Source of the DNA: Chitinophaga sp. YR573
Lineage (GTDB): Bacteria; Bacteroidota; Bacteroidia; Chitinophagales; Chitinophagaceae
Direction of reading: 5' to 3'
Length of the DNA: 64,000 nt
NCBI RefSeq assembly: GCF_900110995.1
Contig: NZ_FOJF01000002.1
Span: 1,426,001 to 1,490,000 of the forward strand
A program made the translations under genes and the position numbers. Below, piece by piece: positions 51,401 to 59,759 of this stretch. Position 1 is the first letter of the stretch, and each line of letters begins with the position of its first letter. Under the pieces are notes generated by a model. It saw only the letters and a program-made list of their open reading frames with translations, did no database searches and had not been told where the DNA came from.

Positions 51401-54400
51401 TTTCCGTGAGATGTACTTAATGACAAGGACAAACATTATCAATGATGAATTGAAGGTCATGTCCTGTTCCGGATATTCAACATCCGCTTTATTAACCGCA
51501 GGAAAACAACTCAACTTCACGAATGTTGATGCCGCCTTAACGCAGAACAACCTGGACTATGTGAAGGGAAGTAGTACTGCGGCTAAAGATTCGGTGAACA
51601 AAGCCCTGTCAGACTCTTATGCTGCCAACTGTAAGAGTTATGTGAGTGCATGGCTCAGCCAGTTATCTGCCTGTCAGTTTTACGATACAGCAGTATTGAA
51701 TACTGTGATCATTCCTAAATTACTGAATGTATGTAAAGAAGGAGCAGACATTGATCATCCTTATGGTGCCAGTACTACCAAACCAGGTAGTACCTATACT
51801 TATAAGAGCTTCCAGGATGTGATGAACGAATACAATCAGCAGCTTGGTATTAATGATACAATACGTTGCAATGCTTACCTGATTACAGCTCCGTTGCCTT
51901 ATGATAAGCAGCGTGCATACGGTGACAATGCATCCTATGCCAAACCAACTGACTGTGAATGTAATAAACTACACACTTTACAGACAGAATACAATGCCTA
52001 TAAAAAACCGGCAGACAGTACTTTCTCCGCATACATATACAGAACAAGAGGGGTATCATTAAGTACATCCCAGTTAGATTTATTACTGACTTCCTGCAGT
52101 GCGTCAAACAGCAGCTGTACTTATTTGGCCACACCAGTTGTGATCCCGGCACTGATTCAATGTAATGTAGCACCTCCGTGTGCTTCCTGCAGTGAGGTAG
52201 AAGCTGTGTATACAAGCTTTACTACTGCTTACCCTACCATCATACCAACAAAAGAAGAAACGGATACATTACAGCAGAAAAAGAATGACTTCTTTGCCGC
52301 ATACATGAACAACCGTTTAGGATACAGCAAGGAAGCCTGGGAATACCTGGCATTCAGAGATACCTGTGCGATTTATACTTCTACAGACAGTTCGATTTGT
52401 ACGCATCCGAAGAATAAGATGCATAGTTATACGAATGGTGGGAGTGATATCATTTACGATGTTATTGGCACTAGTGACAATGGATATCTCCTGGCTGGTT
52501 CTACTATTGGCTCGGATACCCAGGCATATGCCTATCTTATCAAAACTGATTCAGCAGGAAATGTGACATGGGCCAGAAGTTATAAAAGTGCAGGAGCTTC
52601 CGATTTTGGAAAAGTAAAAGCAACGTCTGATGGCGGATATATTGCCATTGGTACGGAAGCTAATCTGGGGGATGCGAGAACCCATATTTTTATTGTTAAA
52701 TTAACCAGTAACGGGAATGTTTCCTGGAGTCGAAGAGTGGGATATAATACAAACAATGGCGAAAATGCTGCGGATATTATTCAATTAAGCGATAGTGGTT
52801 ATGCATTTCTTGGCAGACATGATGCTGCGAATACCGTGGCTGATTGGCTTGTTGGTGCTTTATCAGTTAATGGAGATGCTCAATGGATAAAAAGAATAGG
52901 AAATACTAGTGGGGATATAGCAAGCTCTCTACTTCAGAATAATGATACATTGGTGTTGGTGGGTTGTACGTACACATTAACTCTTCCCCAGAATTTTGAT
53001 GGTGTGGTAATAAAACTCAACAGATTTACAGGCGCTTTTTATAAAGTGTATCAATTTGACCTGGGTAGTACTCAGAACACATCAAACTATTCAGGATTTA
53101 TTTATAAAACGCCTACCGGCTATATGCTGAATTTCGCCAATACTGCTCAAACGACGTTTAATAGTGTATTAAATATATCAGAGAGCGGTGATATCATTTC
53201 AGCAAAAACACTGTCCAGACCACTGAATGCCGCAGTTACTCAATGGATGCCTGTCACTCCTACAGCTGACGGCGGTTTGATGGCTGTTCAGAATTTCGCT
53301 TATGGGTCAAACTCACAGATTAGCTGGCATAAAATAAATTCATCTAATACACTTAAGTGGTCCAACTGGACGATGTCAGACGGAGGTAGTCTGAGTTTAA
53401 ATAAGATTCTGCAAAGGACAGATGCTGGTTATACCGGGGCAGGGATGTATAACAATAATGCATTGCTGATGTTTACACTTCCTTCAGGAATGGAAGGATG
53501 TAGTGATAGTACACTTTATGCCACATACACAACTATTTCTGCATCGGTTATTAAAACCGACACCATGCCGCATAATGATTTGTTGTCAAAGGATAGTGTT
53601 ACGGCTATTACTATTACACCTGCTACTGTTAATCCAACGCATAAAGTGTTAACTTGTACTACTGGTAGTGACAGTTGTTACAAATTATACAATGGTCCTT
53701 TATTATGTGGCAATGCAGCCCCATTATTCCCATCTGCCAGAGTAAATACTACCGACAATTGTACAGACAACGAATTCTTTGCTGTCAGCAAAGGCACTGA
53801 GCTTTTCAACTCCTACCGTGATTCTGTCAGGAGCAGCTTTGAAGATGACTACATCAACACTGCCCTGCAGGCTGGGCAAAAAGAAGTCTTCACGGTGCAT
53901 TACGCCACCAGTGAATACCAGTACACACTTTACTACTACGACCAGGCAGGTAACCTCGTAAAAACAGTTCCACCAGCGGGAGTTGTAATAGACCGCTCAG
54001 ACAATTGGATAAACCGTGTAAAGGCAGCGAGAGAAGCTGGAGATACATTAACGCCTCCGCATAGGATGTTTACGCAATACAGGTACAATACGCTTGGACA
54101 GGTTATTGCGCAGCAATCACCGGATGCAGGCACCAGTAAATTCTGGTATGACCGTTTAGGAAGAGTAGCTGTTTCTCAGAATGCTAAACAGGCATTACTG
54201 AATCAATACAGCTATACTACTTATGATATCCTTGGCCGTATCTCTGAAGTAGGAGAGATCACCAGTGCCACAGCCATGACGAAAGAGACCAGCCGTAATG
54301 CGACTTCTTTATCCGCATGGATTGATAATGCAACTGCGTCTCGTACACAGATTACCCATACTAACTATGATGTCCCTTACTCTGCAATAGCGCAGTACTA

Positions 54401-56858
54401 TCTTTCCCCTGTAAACCTGCGTAACAGAGTATCATGGTCTGCTATTTACAATACAGCTTTAGATCAGACTAATGGTAAGTATGCTGTTGGTACTTTTTAC
54501 AGTTATGATGCTCATGGTAACATAGACACCTTGTTACAGGATTATAAACTGGGAGGCATGAGAGATGCCGGTAACCGTTTCAAGAAAATGGTATACAGCT
54601 ATGATCTGATCAGTGGAAAAATGAATAAGGTTGCCTACCAGTCAGGAGAGAAAGATGCGTTTTACCATCGTTACAGCTACGATGCAGAGAACCGTATTAC
54701 AAATCTTGAAACCAGTAATGACGACATATACTGGGAAAATGATGCTTACTACCAGTATTATAAACATGGACTACTGGCAAAAACGATCATAGGACAACAG
54801 CAGGTGCAAGGGCTGGATTATGCATACACATTACAGGGCTGGCTGAAAGGGGTAAATAGTACCGCAGTAACACCTGTTTTTGATATGGGCCATGATGGCG
54901 CTGCCGGAAATATGGTCGCTAAAGATGTGTTTGGGTTTGCATTACATTATTACGGTAACAGAGACTATCAATCTGTCAATAGTACAGTAACACCATTTGC
55001 ATCTGTCCCTGGATTAAGTTCCTTATTCAACGGTAATATATCTGCCATTAGTCAGTATCTGCCTTCCTTAGGTAATGCCTCGCTGTATTCATATAATTAC
55101 GACGTTCTTAACAGGCTTAAAAAGATGCGGGTATCCAATGGCTTAAATACCACTACTAATACCTGGACGCCAGTCGCTTTACCTGATTATAAGGAGTCTA
55201 TCAGTTATGATGCAAATGGCAACATTCTTACCTACAATCGTTATGGTAACAAGGCTGTTCCAAATAAACAAATGGATAGCCTGGGTTACAGCTATAAAAC
55301 AGGTACAAACAAACTCGATTTCATAAAAGATGATATTGCGGATACTAATTACGATAACGATATTGATAACCAGTCTGCGGGTAACTATGACTATGACGCT
55401 ATTGGTAATCTTGTAAAAGACAGTGCTGGTAGTATTAGCCATATCAGCTGGAATCTTTACGGCAAAATTGCTACCATTACAAAAACGGATGGTACTGCTA
55501 TCAGCTATACTTACGATGTGGCTGGTAACCGCGTTAGCAAGACAGTGAATGGTGTTCAGACTTGGTATGTACGCGATGCAACAGGAAATGTGATGAGTGT
55601 GTATACTAAAGGAGATAATACCATTAACAGTGGGGCTATTTCACAAATAGAAACGCACCTGTATGGAAGTGTCCGTTTAGGTATTAATACATTGAATACC
55701 AATGTGGACACGAGTATAATACGAGAAACAGTTAATTTAGCAGGACTTGGTTCAGGATTTAATATTAATTTTATTCGGGGTAAGAAGTTCTTTGAGTTAA
55801 GTAACCATTTAGGTAATGTACTGGCAACAGTATCAGATCGGAAGACCAGCATTTTCTCCGGAAATCTATTTGATCATTACGAAGCAGATATTGTCTCCTC
55901 TCAGGAGTATTATTCATTTGGAATGCAGATGCCGGGTAGAGGATTTAGCAGCCCTAAATACCGATATGGGTTTAATGGTAAGGAGAATGATAATGAGGTG
56001 AAAGGTGATGGGAATCAGCAGGATTATGGCATGCGGGTGTATGATCCAAGGTTGGGTAAGTTTTTATCAGTGGATCCGTTGACACAGGAATATCCGTGGT
56101 ATACCCCTTATCAGTTCGCAGGGAATACACCTATTCAGGCAACAGATATTGATGGTGAGGAGGAGATTCATTTTACACTTACGTTTAATAAAACAACGGG
56201 ATCGGTTTTGGTTAAGACAGGTGAAAGGGATCTATCTCATAAGACCCTTTTTTCTCTTAATAGGCTTTTTGGGGGGAAGGATTCTCAGGGACAACCAAAG
56301 AAAGCAATTGTTACCCTTAATAATCAGTTCACATATCATATCTCTGGTCCTGAAAATATGCAGGTTTTTGAGATCTGGAAAAAGTTTCCACAGGCAGAAG
56401 TATTTACACAGCTTTTTCCTAGTGATGAGGAGACTGATGGCGCACGTGGGGAAAATCGGCGAACATATTTAGATAATTTTATACATGCGGTTACGTTCGC
56501 TTTTGGATTTACTGACTTTAAACCCGTAAGTGTGAAGCCGAGCAAGTATGAGAATCAAAAAGATCCAAATGCCTATAAGGGGGGCAGCGAAATTAGAAAA
56601 GAGGCACAAAAAATTTCTAATGGAGGTGGAACACCGAGAGAGCAAAATGGTGTACATACGCAATACCAGGGAAATGAACATCCTGAATGGAGAGACAGTT
56701 GGGAATATGAGGTGACTGTACCCAATAATGGTAATACTTTCAGAATCTTAAAACAGGAAATAAGATTGGAAGGTGGTGAAATACGCTATAGGTATGGTTG
56801 GACTAAAGACCATTATAAAACTATTTATGAGCTTAAACCAAATGATGTCGTAAATTGA
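48435..56858 (+). CDS. Giant Rhs-repeat polymorphic toxin
   Basis: 2807 residues. Signal peptide about 1-27 (AVAGNSQAQ); FN3-like domain about 190-285; then QYYDGSLRSRQTV and SLYDYQGRPVIQVMPAPT, the opening of the Rhs body. Residues about 680-1330 are Cys-rich and mostly helical (CIPDCQSCRDSVGTW). Residues about 1328-1670 form an embedded beta-propeller of repeated D-GY--G and IKTDSAGNVTWARSY-type units. Rhs/YD repeats resume at about 1815 (YYDQAGNLVKTVPPAG; YDRLGRVAVSQNA) and end in the core block at about 2510-2575 (YRYGFNGKENDNEVKGDGNQ; LGKFLSVDPLTQEYPWYTPY; FAGNTPIQATDIDG), after which the C-terminal tip (about 2575-2807) begins. Family knowledge: the Rhs shell encloses the toxin tip and the core motif marks the cleavage or exchange point. 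The tip shows GGTPREQNGVHTQYQGNEHP and DSWEYEVTVPNNGNTFRIL but I cannot assign its activity. Confidence 0.88.
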   Translation: MHLLLKQKFKWIILLVLLAVAGNSQAQTITVLKQLLDGSENQVAKDSFVTVKDGVYFDPATQSKLDTPYQVKNIITFRINEAAVFKLPTVFTATVNVRIIYTRPDLVVDSIDKPLTINYSDTSTYTSRSSFVFNNAHKVTLKILSVSTDATSDILPVLVVENEMDVHPVYKLSCVGDALKKISFDTASGDQIRATWDVITGADVYDLEWTYIDSSALADNKYGNPVDPLLLFRNNATRVTLADNSYNIPLMYDNKGVLYCRVRAVQEKKNNVRFETAWSSADAGGEGLASYNFDGHERSLNWQSTINFAEEGKRKVVMQYYDGSLRSRQTVTKDNSTNTIVVGESLYDYQGRPVIQVMPAPTLGNVIKYSRNFNAALNGAEYDKGNYDTLLSPADFLTASANGMATSSGANQYYSPANPDKNNGFNQYIPDAGGFAFSETSYTQDNTGRISRQGGVGPVYRLGSNHEVKYSYGSPGENDLDVLFGTEVGDRSHYFKNMVSDANGQYAVSYLDMHGRTIATALAGTPDSANLENLESNVPFEVTDTLSGPGRNIVRDLVLESHQSQLVAIDADYHFKYALTPPVLQKKDCNDSTVCYKGLYDLEIKITDDAFNQRLGGKPFDTILHNYTIDTITADCSAPQPMVVEFIIPLKRGNYEITKRLTISRDAMAYYRDSIFMQKNLCTTLEQFIQQQRTLLTNTQCIPDCQSCRDSVGTWNAFQANYMRRAGITADDSTSYQGEMKTAYLAAIEACDGLCNQVSEINEIRNAMLVDVTASSAGQYANAEDTLDIYSIFYRKDEDTPAPYQRDTIHYLDAAGHIDSVYNETTNTYVLPQQLSVEQFTSKFKASWADSLLKFHPEYCKLIAYEQQFKSAINWGRKFEAVDTYAEARDSGYLNPTANNAFSLPIVLAGKDSLAMKSGEQAKLEAVMKNYNGRTTLSEQISIWRAATMTLKCTDSSTNAACYAKYSTDSSAFSEATMCTGDLDMAWRAFREMYLMTRTNIINDELKVMSCSGYSTSALLTAGKQLNFTNVDAALTQNNLDYVKGSSTAAKDSVNKALSDSYAANCKSYVSAWLSQLSACQFYDTAVLNTVIIPKLLNVCKEGADIDHPYGASTTKPGSTYTYKSFQDVMNEYNQQLGINDTIRCNAYLITAPLPYDKQRAYGDNASYAKPTDCECNKLHTLQTEYNAYKKPADSTFSAYIYRTRGVSLSTSQLDLLLTSCSASNSSCTYLATPVVIPALIQCNVAPPCASCSEVEAVYTSFTTAYPTIIPTKEETDTLQQKKNDFFAAYMNNRLGYSKEAWEYLAFRDTCAIYTSTDSSICTHPKNKMHSYTNGGSDIIYDVIGTSDNGYLLAGSTIGSDTQAYAYLIKTDSAGNVTWARSYKSAGASDFGKVKATSDGGYIAIGTEANLGDARTHIFIVKLTSNGNVSWSRRVGYNTNNGENAADIIQLSDSGYAFLGRHDAANTVADWLVGALSVNGDAQWIKRIGNTSGDIASSLLQNNDTLVLVGCTYTLTLPQNFDGVVIKLNRFTGAFYKVYQFDLGSTQNTSNYSGFIYKTPTGYMLNFANTAQTTFNSVLNISESGDIISAKTLSRPLNAAVTQWMPVTPTADGGLMAVQNFAYGSNSQISWHKINSSNTLKWSNWTMSDGGSLSLNKILQRTDAGYTGAGMYNNNALLMFTLPSGMEGCSDSTLYATYTTISASVIKTDTMPHNDLLSKDSVTAITITPATVNPTHKVLTCTTGSDSCYKLYNGPLLCGNAAPLFPSARVNTTDNCTDNEFFAVSKGTELFNSYRDSVRSSFEDDYINTALQAGQKEVFTVHYATSEYQYTLYYYDQAGNLVKTVPPAGVVIDRSDNWINRVKAAREAGDTLTPPHRMFTQYRYNTLGQVIAQQSPDAGTSKFWYDRLGRVAVSQNAKQALLNQYSYTTYDILGRISEVGEITSATAMTKETSRNATSLSAWIDNATASRTQITHTNYDVPYSAIAQYYLSPVNLRNRVSWSAIYNTALDQTNGKYAVGTFYSYDAHGNIDTLLQDYKLGGMRDAGNRFKKMVYSYDLISGKMNKVAYQSGEKDAFYHRYSYDAENRITNLETSNDDIYWENDAYYQYYKHGLLAKTIIGQQQVQGLDYAYTLQGWLKGVNSTAVTPVFDMGHDGAAGNMVAKDVFGFALHYYGNRDYQSVNSTVTPFASVPGLSSLFNGNISAISQYLPSLGNASLYSYNYDVLNRLKKMRVSNGLNTTTNTWTPVALPDYKESISYDANGNILTYNRYGNKAVPNKQMDSLGYSYKTGTNKLDFIKDDIADTNYDNDIDNQSAGNYDYDAIGNLVKDSAGSISHISWNLYGKIATITKTDGTAISYTYDVAGNRVSKTVNGVQTWYVRDATGNVMSVYTKGDNTINSGAISQIETHLYGSVRLGINTLNTNVDTSIIRETVNLAGLGSGFNINFIRGKKFFELSNHLGNVLATVSDRKTSIFSGNLFDHYEADIVSSQEYYSFGMQMPGRGFSSPKYRYGFNGKENDNEVKGDGNQQDYGMRVYDPRLGKFLSVDPLTQEYPWYTPYQFAGNTPIQATDIDGEEEIHFTLTFNKTTGSVLVKTGERDLSHKTLFSLNRLFGGKDSQGQPKKAIVTLNNQFTYHISGPENMQVFEIWKKFPQAEVFTQLFPSDEETDGARGENRRTYLDNFIHAVTFAFGFTDFKPVSVKPSKYENQKDPNAYKGGSEIRKEAQKISNGGGTPREQNGVHTQYQGNEHPEWRDSWEYEVTVPNNGNTFRILKQEIRLEGGEIRYRYGWTKDHYKTIYELKPNDVVN

Positions 56859-56901
56859 ACCCCTCCAGCTAAATAATTTCTTAAAATAAATAATAGTATG
56901 T

Positions 56902-57648
56902 ATGGAGTTAATTCCTAACGATTATATAGAATTTTTATATTGGTTGAAAACTGAGACTGAATCCTTTTGGAGTAAGAAACCAAAAGATTCCGCAAATGAA
57001 TATATATGTAATGAATGGATGTATGACGCGAAATGGATTGGTATGACGGAGAATGAAATTGAGACTGTACAGGATAAGTATTCGATTGTATTTACACCTG
57101 AGCATAAGGACTTTTTGCGTATTCTACATACTATAGATCGAAAAACACGCCGTCCTTCTCAAGTTGGAGAATATGTTGAACGTCCTTTTTTTTTAAATTG
57201 GTTAACAGATGATCTTGAAATAAAAAACAAAATTAATTTCCCTTATAATACTATAATCAAGGAGGCCATGACGTTTGGTTATTGGTTAGAAAATAGTTGG
57301 GGCCCAAAGCCAGAAACACTTGACGAAAGGGAAAGACAATTTAATGAAAGATATAAGACCGCGCCTGAGTTGGTTCCAATACGAGGGCATCGATTTCAGG
57401 TAGCGGATATGTCTTTAGAAAAAAGGCCAATTTTGTCTGTTTTGGGGTTTGATATTGTTCTCTATGGCGTTGATTTTCGGGATTTTTTACTGCATGAACT
57501 TGCGGATGAACTAGACATATATCATATAGAATATGATGAGGATGGAGAGCCATATTGGAATGTAAACGAAGGGTATGAAAGATATTTCAATGTTTTTGAC
57601 AAAGAAAAGATTAAAAGCGTGCCCTTTTGGAGAGATTTTATACGCTGA
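56902..57648 (+). CDS. SUKH (SMI1/KNR4)-type immunity protein
   Basis: 248 residues, cytoplasmic. WIGMTENEIETVQDKYSIVF and TPEHKDFLRILH match the SUKH superfamily opening (G-t--ei---E---g--fP-dy-~fL), and the C-terminal FDIVLYGVDFRDFLLHELAD also fits. It is strongly acidic. SUKH proteins are a major group of immunity proteins against polymorphic toxin tips. Its position 43 nt after the Rhs toxin makes it the predicted antidote to the tip at residues about 2575-2807. An ATG at 56898 is out of frame and stops after six codons. From here the sequence becomes clearly more AT-rich than the operon body, as is usual for exchanged toxin/immunity cassettes. Confidence 0.8.
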   Translation: MELIPNDYIEFLYWLKTETESFWSKKPKDSANEYICNEWMYDAKWIGMTENEIETVQDKYSIVFTPEHKDFLRILHTIDRKTRRPSQVGEYVERPFFLNWLTDDLEIKNKINFPYNTIIKEAMTFGYWLENSWGPKPETLDERERQFNERYKTAPELVPIRGHRFQVADMSLEKRPILSVLGFDIVLYGVDFRDFLLHELADELDIYHIEYDEDGEPYWNVNEGYERYFNVFDKEKIKSVPFWRDFIR

Positions 57649-58070
57649 TAAAAAGAATGAAAGTTGCTGTTTCTTTAGTCAATTGACTGAATTGAAATCG
57701 GGCAGATTAAGCTTGGATTGGGAAGCAATGCAGTCCTCATTGTTAATACTTGATGGAAGTATGTTTGTCATGGGGGCCGCATATTCGCATGGAAAATGAT
57801 ATTGGAAAATTGTGTTTGAAATGAGAAATTGCATGGTGTTAATAGCAGTTTGATTAACAATAAGTATTTGGTCGTTTGAACGTCTAAGCTTTGGTTTAAT
57901 TGACAGTATAGTTATCGACTTATTTCCTTCTTAACTTAAAAAAATATGAGGGTATGAAATAGTTAGTTTTGACTCAACTAATAGAATAAATTAATAAGGG
58001 GAATAAGCGTAGTTGTTATTGGTTACGCTTTTAGCAAGGACGTTTTTCAGTTATTTAACGTACGAAAGCT
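57649..58070. other. Gene-free AT-rich spacer with a weak hairpin
   Basis: 422 nt between two immunity-type genes. Frames are broken and I find no Rhs or toxin similarity by eye. A hairpin with arms AAGCGTA and TACGCTT at 58005-58030 followed by TT may be a weak terminator, or decayed material from an earlier cassette. Confidence 0.4.
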
Positions 58071-58469
58071 ATGATTTATAAGTACGCTGTTTTAAGAGGT
58101 ATTTTAGGTGTTGCTATTTTTATCGATGTTGAAGAAATTATAAACCCTGGAATAATTGAAGGGGATCTTCAAATAATAGAAGGTATTTATTTAAGAATAA
58201 ACGGTTCTCTGCTTTTTTTGTCTCAACTAGATATTGAGAAATATATAAAGAAGGCAATTTTTGAGTTGTCAGAAGTTATTAATCAAAGGTTACACGGTTC
58301 TCCGGTTTGTTTTTATATAAAGTCAGTCGAGACTAATCCAGTTCATTTTCAGGAAGAAGGTTTGTATTGTGCAATGAGAGGATGGTTAGCTCAAAACTAT
58401 GATCTGAAATTAGAACTAGTTGGGGTTGAATATAGTAAAGAAGAAAAACGATTTGTATTCGATATTTAA
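58071..58469 (+). CDS. Orphan small cytoplasmic protein, probable immunity protein
   Basis: 132 residues, no signal peptide, compact alpha/beta composition (YKYAVLRGILGVAIFIDVEE; FELSEVINQRLHGSPVCFYI; GLYCAMRGWLAQNYDLKLEL). I do not recognise the family. It is called a likely immunity protein only from context: small, AT-rich, between a toxin/SUKH pair and two broken toxin tips. No toxin fragment precedes it that I can detect. Confidence 0.55.
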   Translation: MIYKYAVLRGILGVAIFIDVEEIINPGIIEGDLQIIEGIYLRINGSLLFLSQLDIEKYIKKAIFELSEVINQRLHGSPVCFYIKSVETNPVHFQEEGLYCAMRGWLAQNYDLKLELVGVEYSKEEKRFVFDI

Positions 58470-58655
58470 TAACAGTATTGCCCGGTAAAACATATCAATA
58501 GAGCAGGAATTATTGCCGGATAATGATTATAACTGAGCTTTACGCGATGCAATATATGTGCCCTTTATAAAGTTGAATAGCTCGACATTGCTCATTAAAT
58601 ATTCATGGTAATACATCTCTGGAAAGTTAAAAAGAAATTACACATTACATTTCCG

Positions 58656-58983
58656 CCGCATAGGATGTTTACGCAGTACAAGTACAATACGCTTGGTCAG
58701 GTTATTGCGCAGCAAACATCGGATGCAGGCACCAGTAAATTCTGGTATGACAGCGGAGAGTTTCTATGAATAACTCCTAAATTTGGGAATCAGTTAGGTC
58801 CTGTCCAATATTCAAAGGGTGTTGCTCCATTTTTGGCTCACTATGTTGCTGTGATAAAAGAGGGAAAGGTTTTTGATATAATGACAGGATCAGGGGGGAA
58901 TACCCTTAAATGATTATAAAGCGATGTTTGAGTACGCTGAAAATATATTATTCGATGTCGTGCCTAAGATAACAGTTAAATAA
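58656..58983 (+). pseudogene. Displaced Rhs fragment plus broken toxin tip (papain-like?)
   Basis: 58656-58751 is a 96-bp near copy (about five differences) of 54057-54152 inside the Rhs toxin gene, in the same codon frame (PHRMFTQYKYNTLGQVIAQQ). After a few codons the frame meets TGA (58767-58769), then continues as PKFGNQLGPVQYSKGVAPFL, AHYVAVIKEGKVFDIMTGSG. At a run of six G (58883-58900 region) the frame breaks; removing one G gives a continuous ending GGIPLNDYKAMFEYAENILF DVV to the stop at 58983. The HYVAV-GKVFD pattern resembles the His region of papain/NlpC-like peptidase toxins. With a stop and a frameshift it is inactive as read, but its antidote gene follows 4 nt later. Confidence 0.75.
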
Positions 58984-58987
58984 TTGT

Positions 58988-59329
58988 ATGGATAAAACTG
59001 TAAAAATATTAGAATGGATAGATGTTCTGGAACATCGTCCTTTAATGATACTATCGGATAAGACGTTCCTTTCGTTACGAGCATATGTGGAAGGTTATGT
59101 TGATGGTTTAGGTCTTGCTTATGATATACCTAAATGGTACATATTTATAAGTCTTTGGCTACGAAATAAAGTGGGTAAGACCGGTAATATTCCATGGATA
59201 AACCATATTATTTATGATAATGATAAATCTGAGGAGGAATTAAAAATCATAGTATTACAAACATTACGAAGGTTTTTTGAGGAGAATCCGGAATGGTATA
59301 ATCCAGAAAAATGGATTGATGCACATTAA
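58988..59329 (+). CDS. Probable immunity protein of the broken papain-like tip
   Basis: 113 residues, cytoplasmic, mostly helical (TFLSLRAYVEGYVDGLGLAY; DKSEEELKIIVLQTLRRFFE) with NPEWYNPEKWIDAH at the end. It begins 4 nt after the broken toxin tip and is closed by its own terminator. No family recognised; the call rests on position, size and the standard toxin-then-immunity order. Confidence 0.65.
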   Translation: MDKTVKILEWIDVLEHRPLMILSDKTFLSLRAYVEGYVDGLGLAYDIPKWYIFISLWLRNKVGKTGNIPWINHIIYDNDKSEEELKIIVLQTLRRFFEENPEWYNPEKWIDAH

Positions 59330-59359
59330 AAAGGCGTGGCCGAAAGGCTACGCTTTTTT
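59328..59359 (+). terminator. Rho-independent terminator after the second immunity gene
   Basis: Arms AAAGGCGTGGCC and GGCTACGCTTT (one G-T pair) close on GAAA and are followed by a T-run. Confidence 0.85.
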
Positions 59360-59367
59360 AATTTTAG

Positions 59368-59491
59368 GTGCGCCCGGCATGTACGCAAACTCTAGGTGAG
59401 AGTCCCGAACGCACCTGGATAGTAGGAAGCGTTAACCAATAGCAAGGGTGTCCACCGAGAGGTAGAAGCTGGCGGTAAATTTCTGGCCTGA
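59368..59491 (+). mobile_element. Truncated group II intron, 5' end only
   Basis: The sequence opens with GTGCGCCCGGCATG, the conserved 5' end of bacterial group II introns, and continues with blocks such as GGTGAGAGTCCCGAACGC, TAACCAATAGCAAGGGTGTC and TAAATTTCTGGCCTGA that I know from domain I of these introns. No intron-encoded reverse transcriptase and no domain V hairpin follow; at about 59491 it runs into a toxin-tip fragment. The right border is approximate and could extend to about 59514. Confidence 0.72.
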
Positions 59492-59514
59492 CTTCGAGAT
59501 GGGTAAAGCCGTCT

Positions 59515-59745
59515 GTGTCTAATTCATTGGATGGCTCTATTCAGAAGAAGATCGCTGCCGCAATTCAAAAAGCTATTGTTGGTGGAGAGAATCAGATAGG
59601 TATAATCAGGTTAACAGAAACTGAAGCTGCTAAGACAGGATATCAATACAAGGAGAAAATCTTAGGAAAGGGCGAAGATATTCGGATGTATGGTAATCCT
59701 ATGTCGAATGGGCATATTTACTTTGACAAAGTAACGGGACACTAA
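59515..59745 (+). CDS. Orphan toxin-tip fragment (5' truncated)
   Basis: A GTG-started frame of 76 residues: SLDGSIQKKIAAAIQKAIVG, RLTETEAAKTGYQYKEKIL, then GKGEDIRMYGNPMSNGHIYF and a stop. There is no signal peptide or Rhs part; the frame is open back to 59479, inside the intron scar. The compact C-terminal layout is that of a toxin tip cut from its Rhs body. Family not recognised. The partner gene starts 14 nt downstream. It may be translated from GTG or be silent until recombined onto an Rhs body. Confidence 0.55.
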   Translation: MSNSLDGSIQKKIAAAIQKAIVGGENQIGIIRLTETEAAKTGYQYKEKILGKGEDIRMYGNPMSNGHIYFDKVTGH

Positions 59746-59759
59746 ATTAGCTTCGAATT

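Noticed and set aside
57575..57799. 74-codon + strand ORF overlapping the end of the SUKH gene
   Set aside because: Overlaps a well-supported gene, no recognisable features; could be decayed material but not supportable as a gene.
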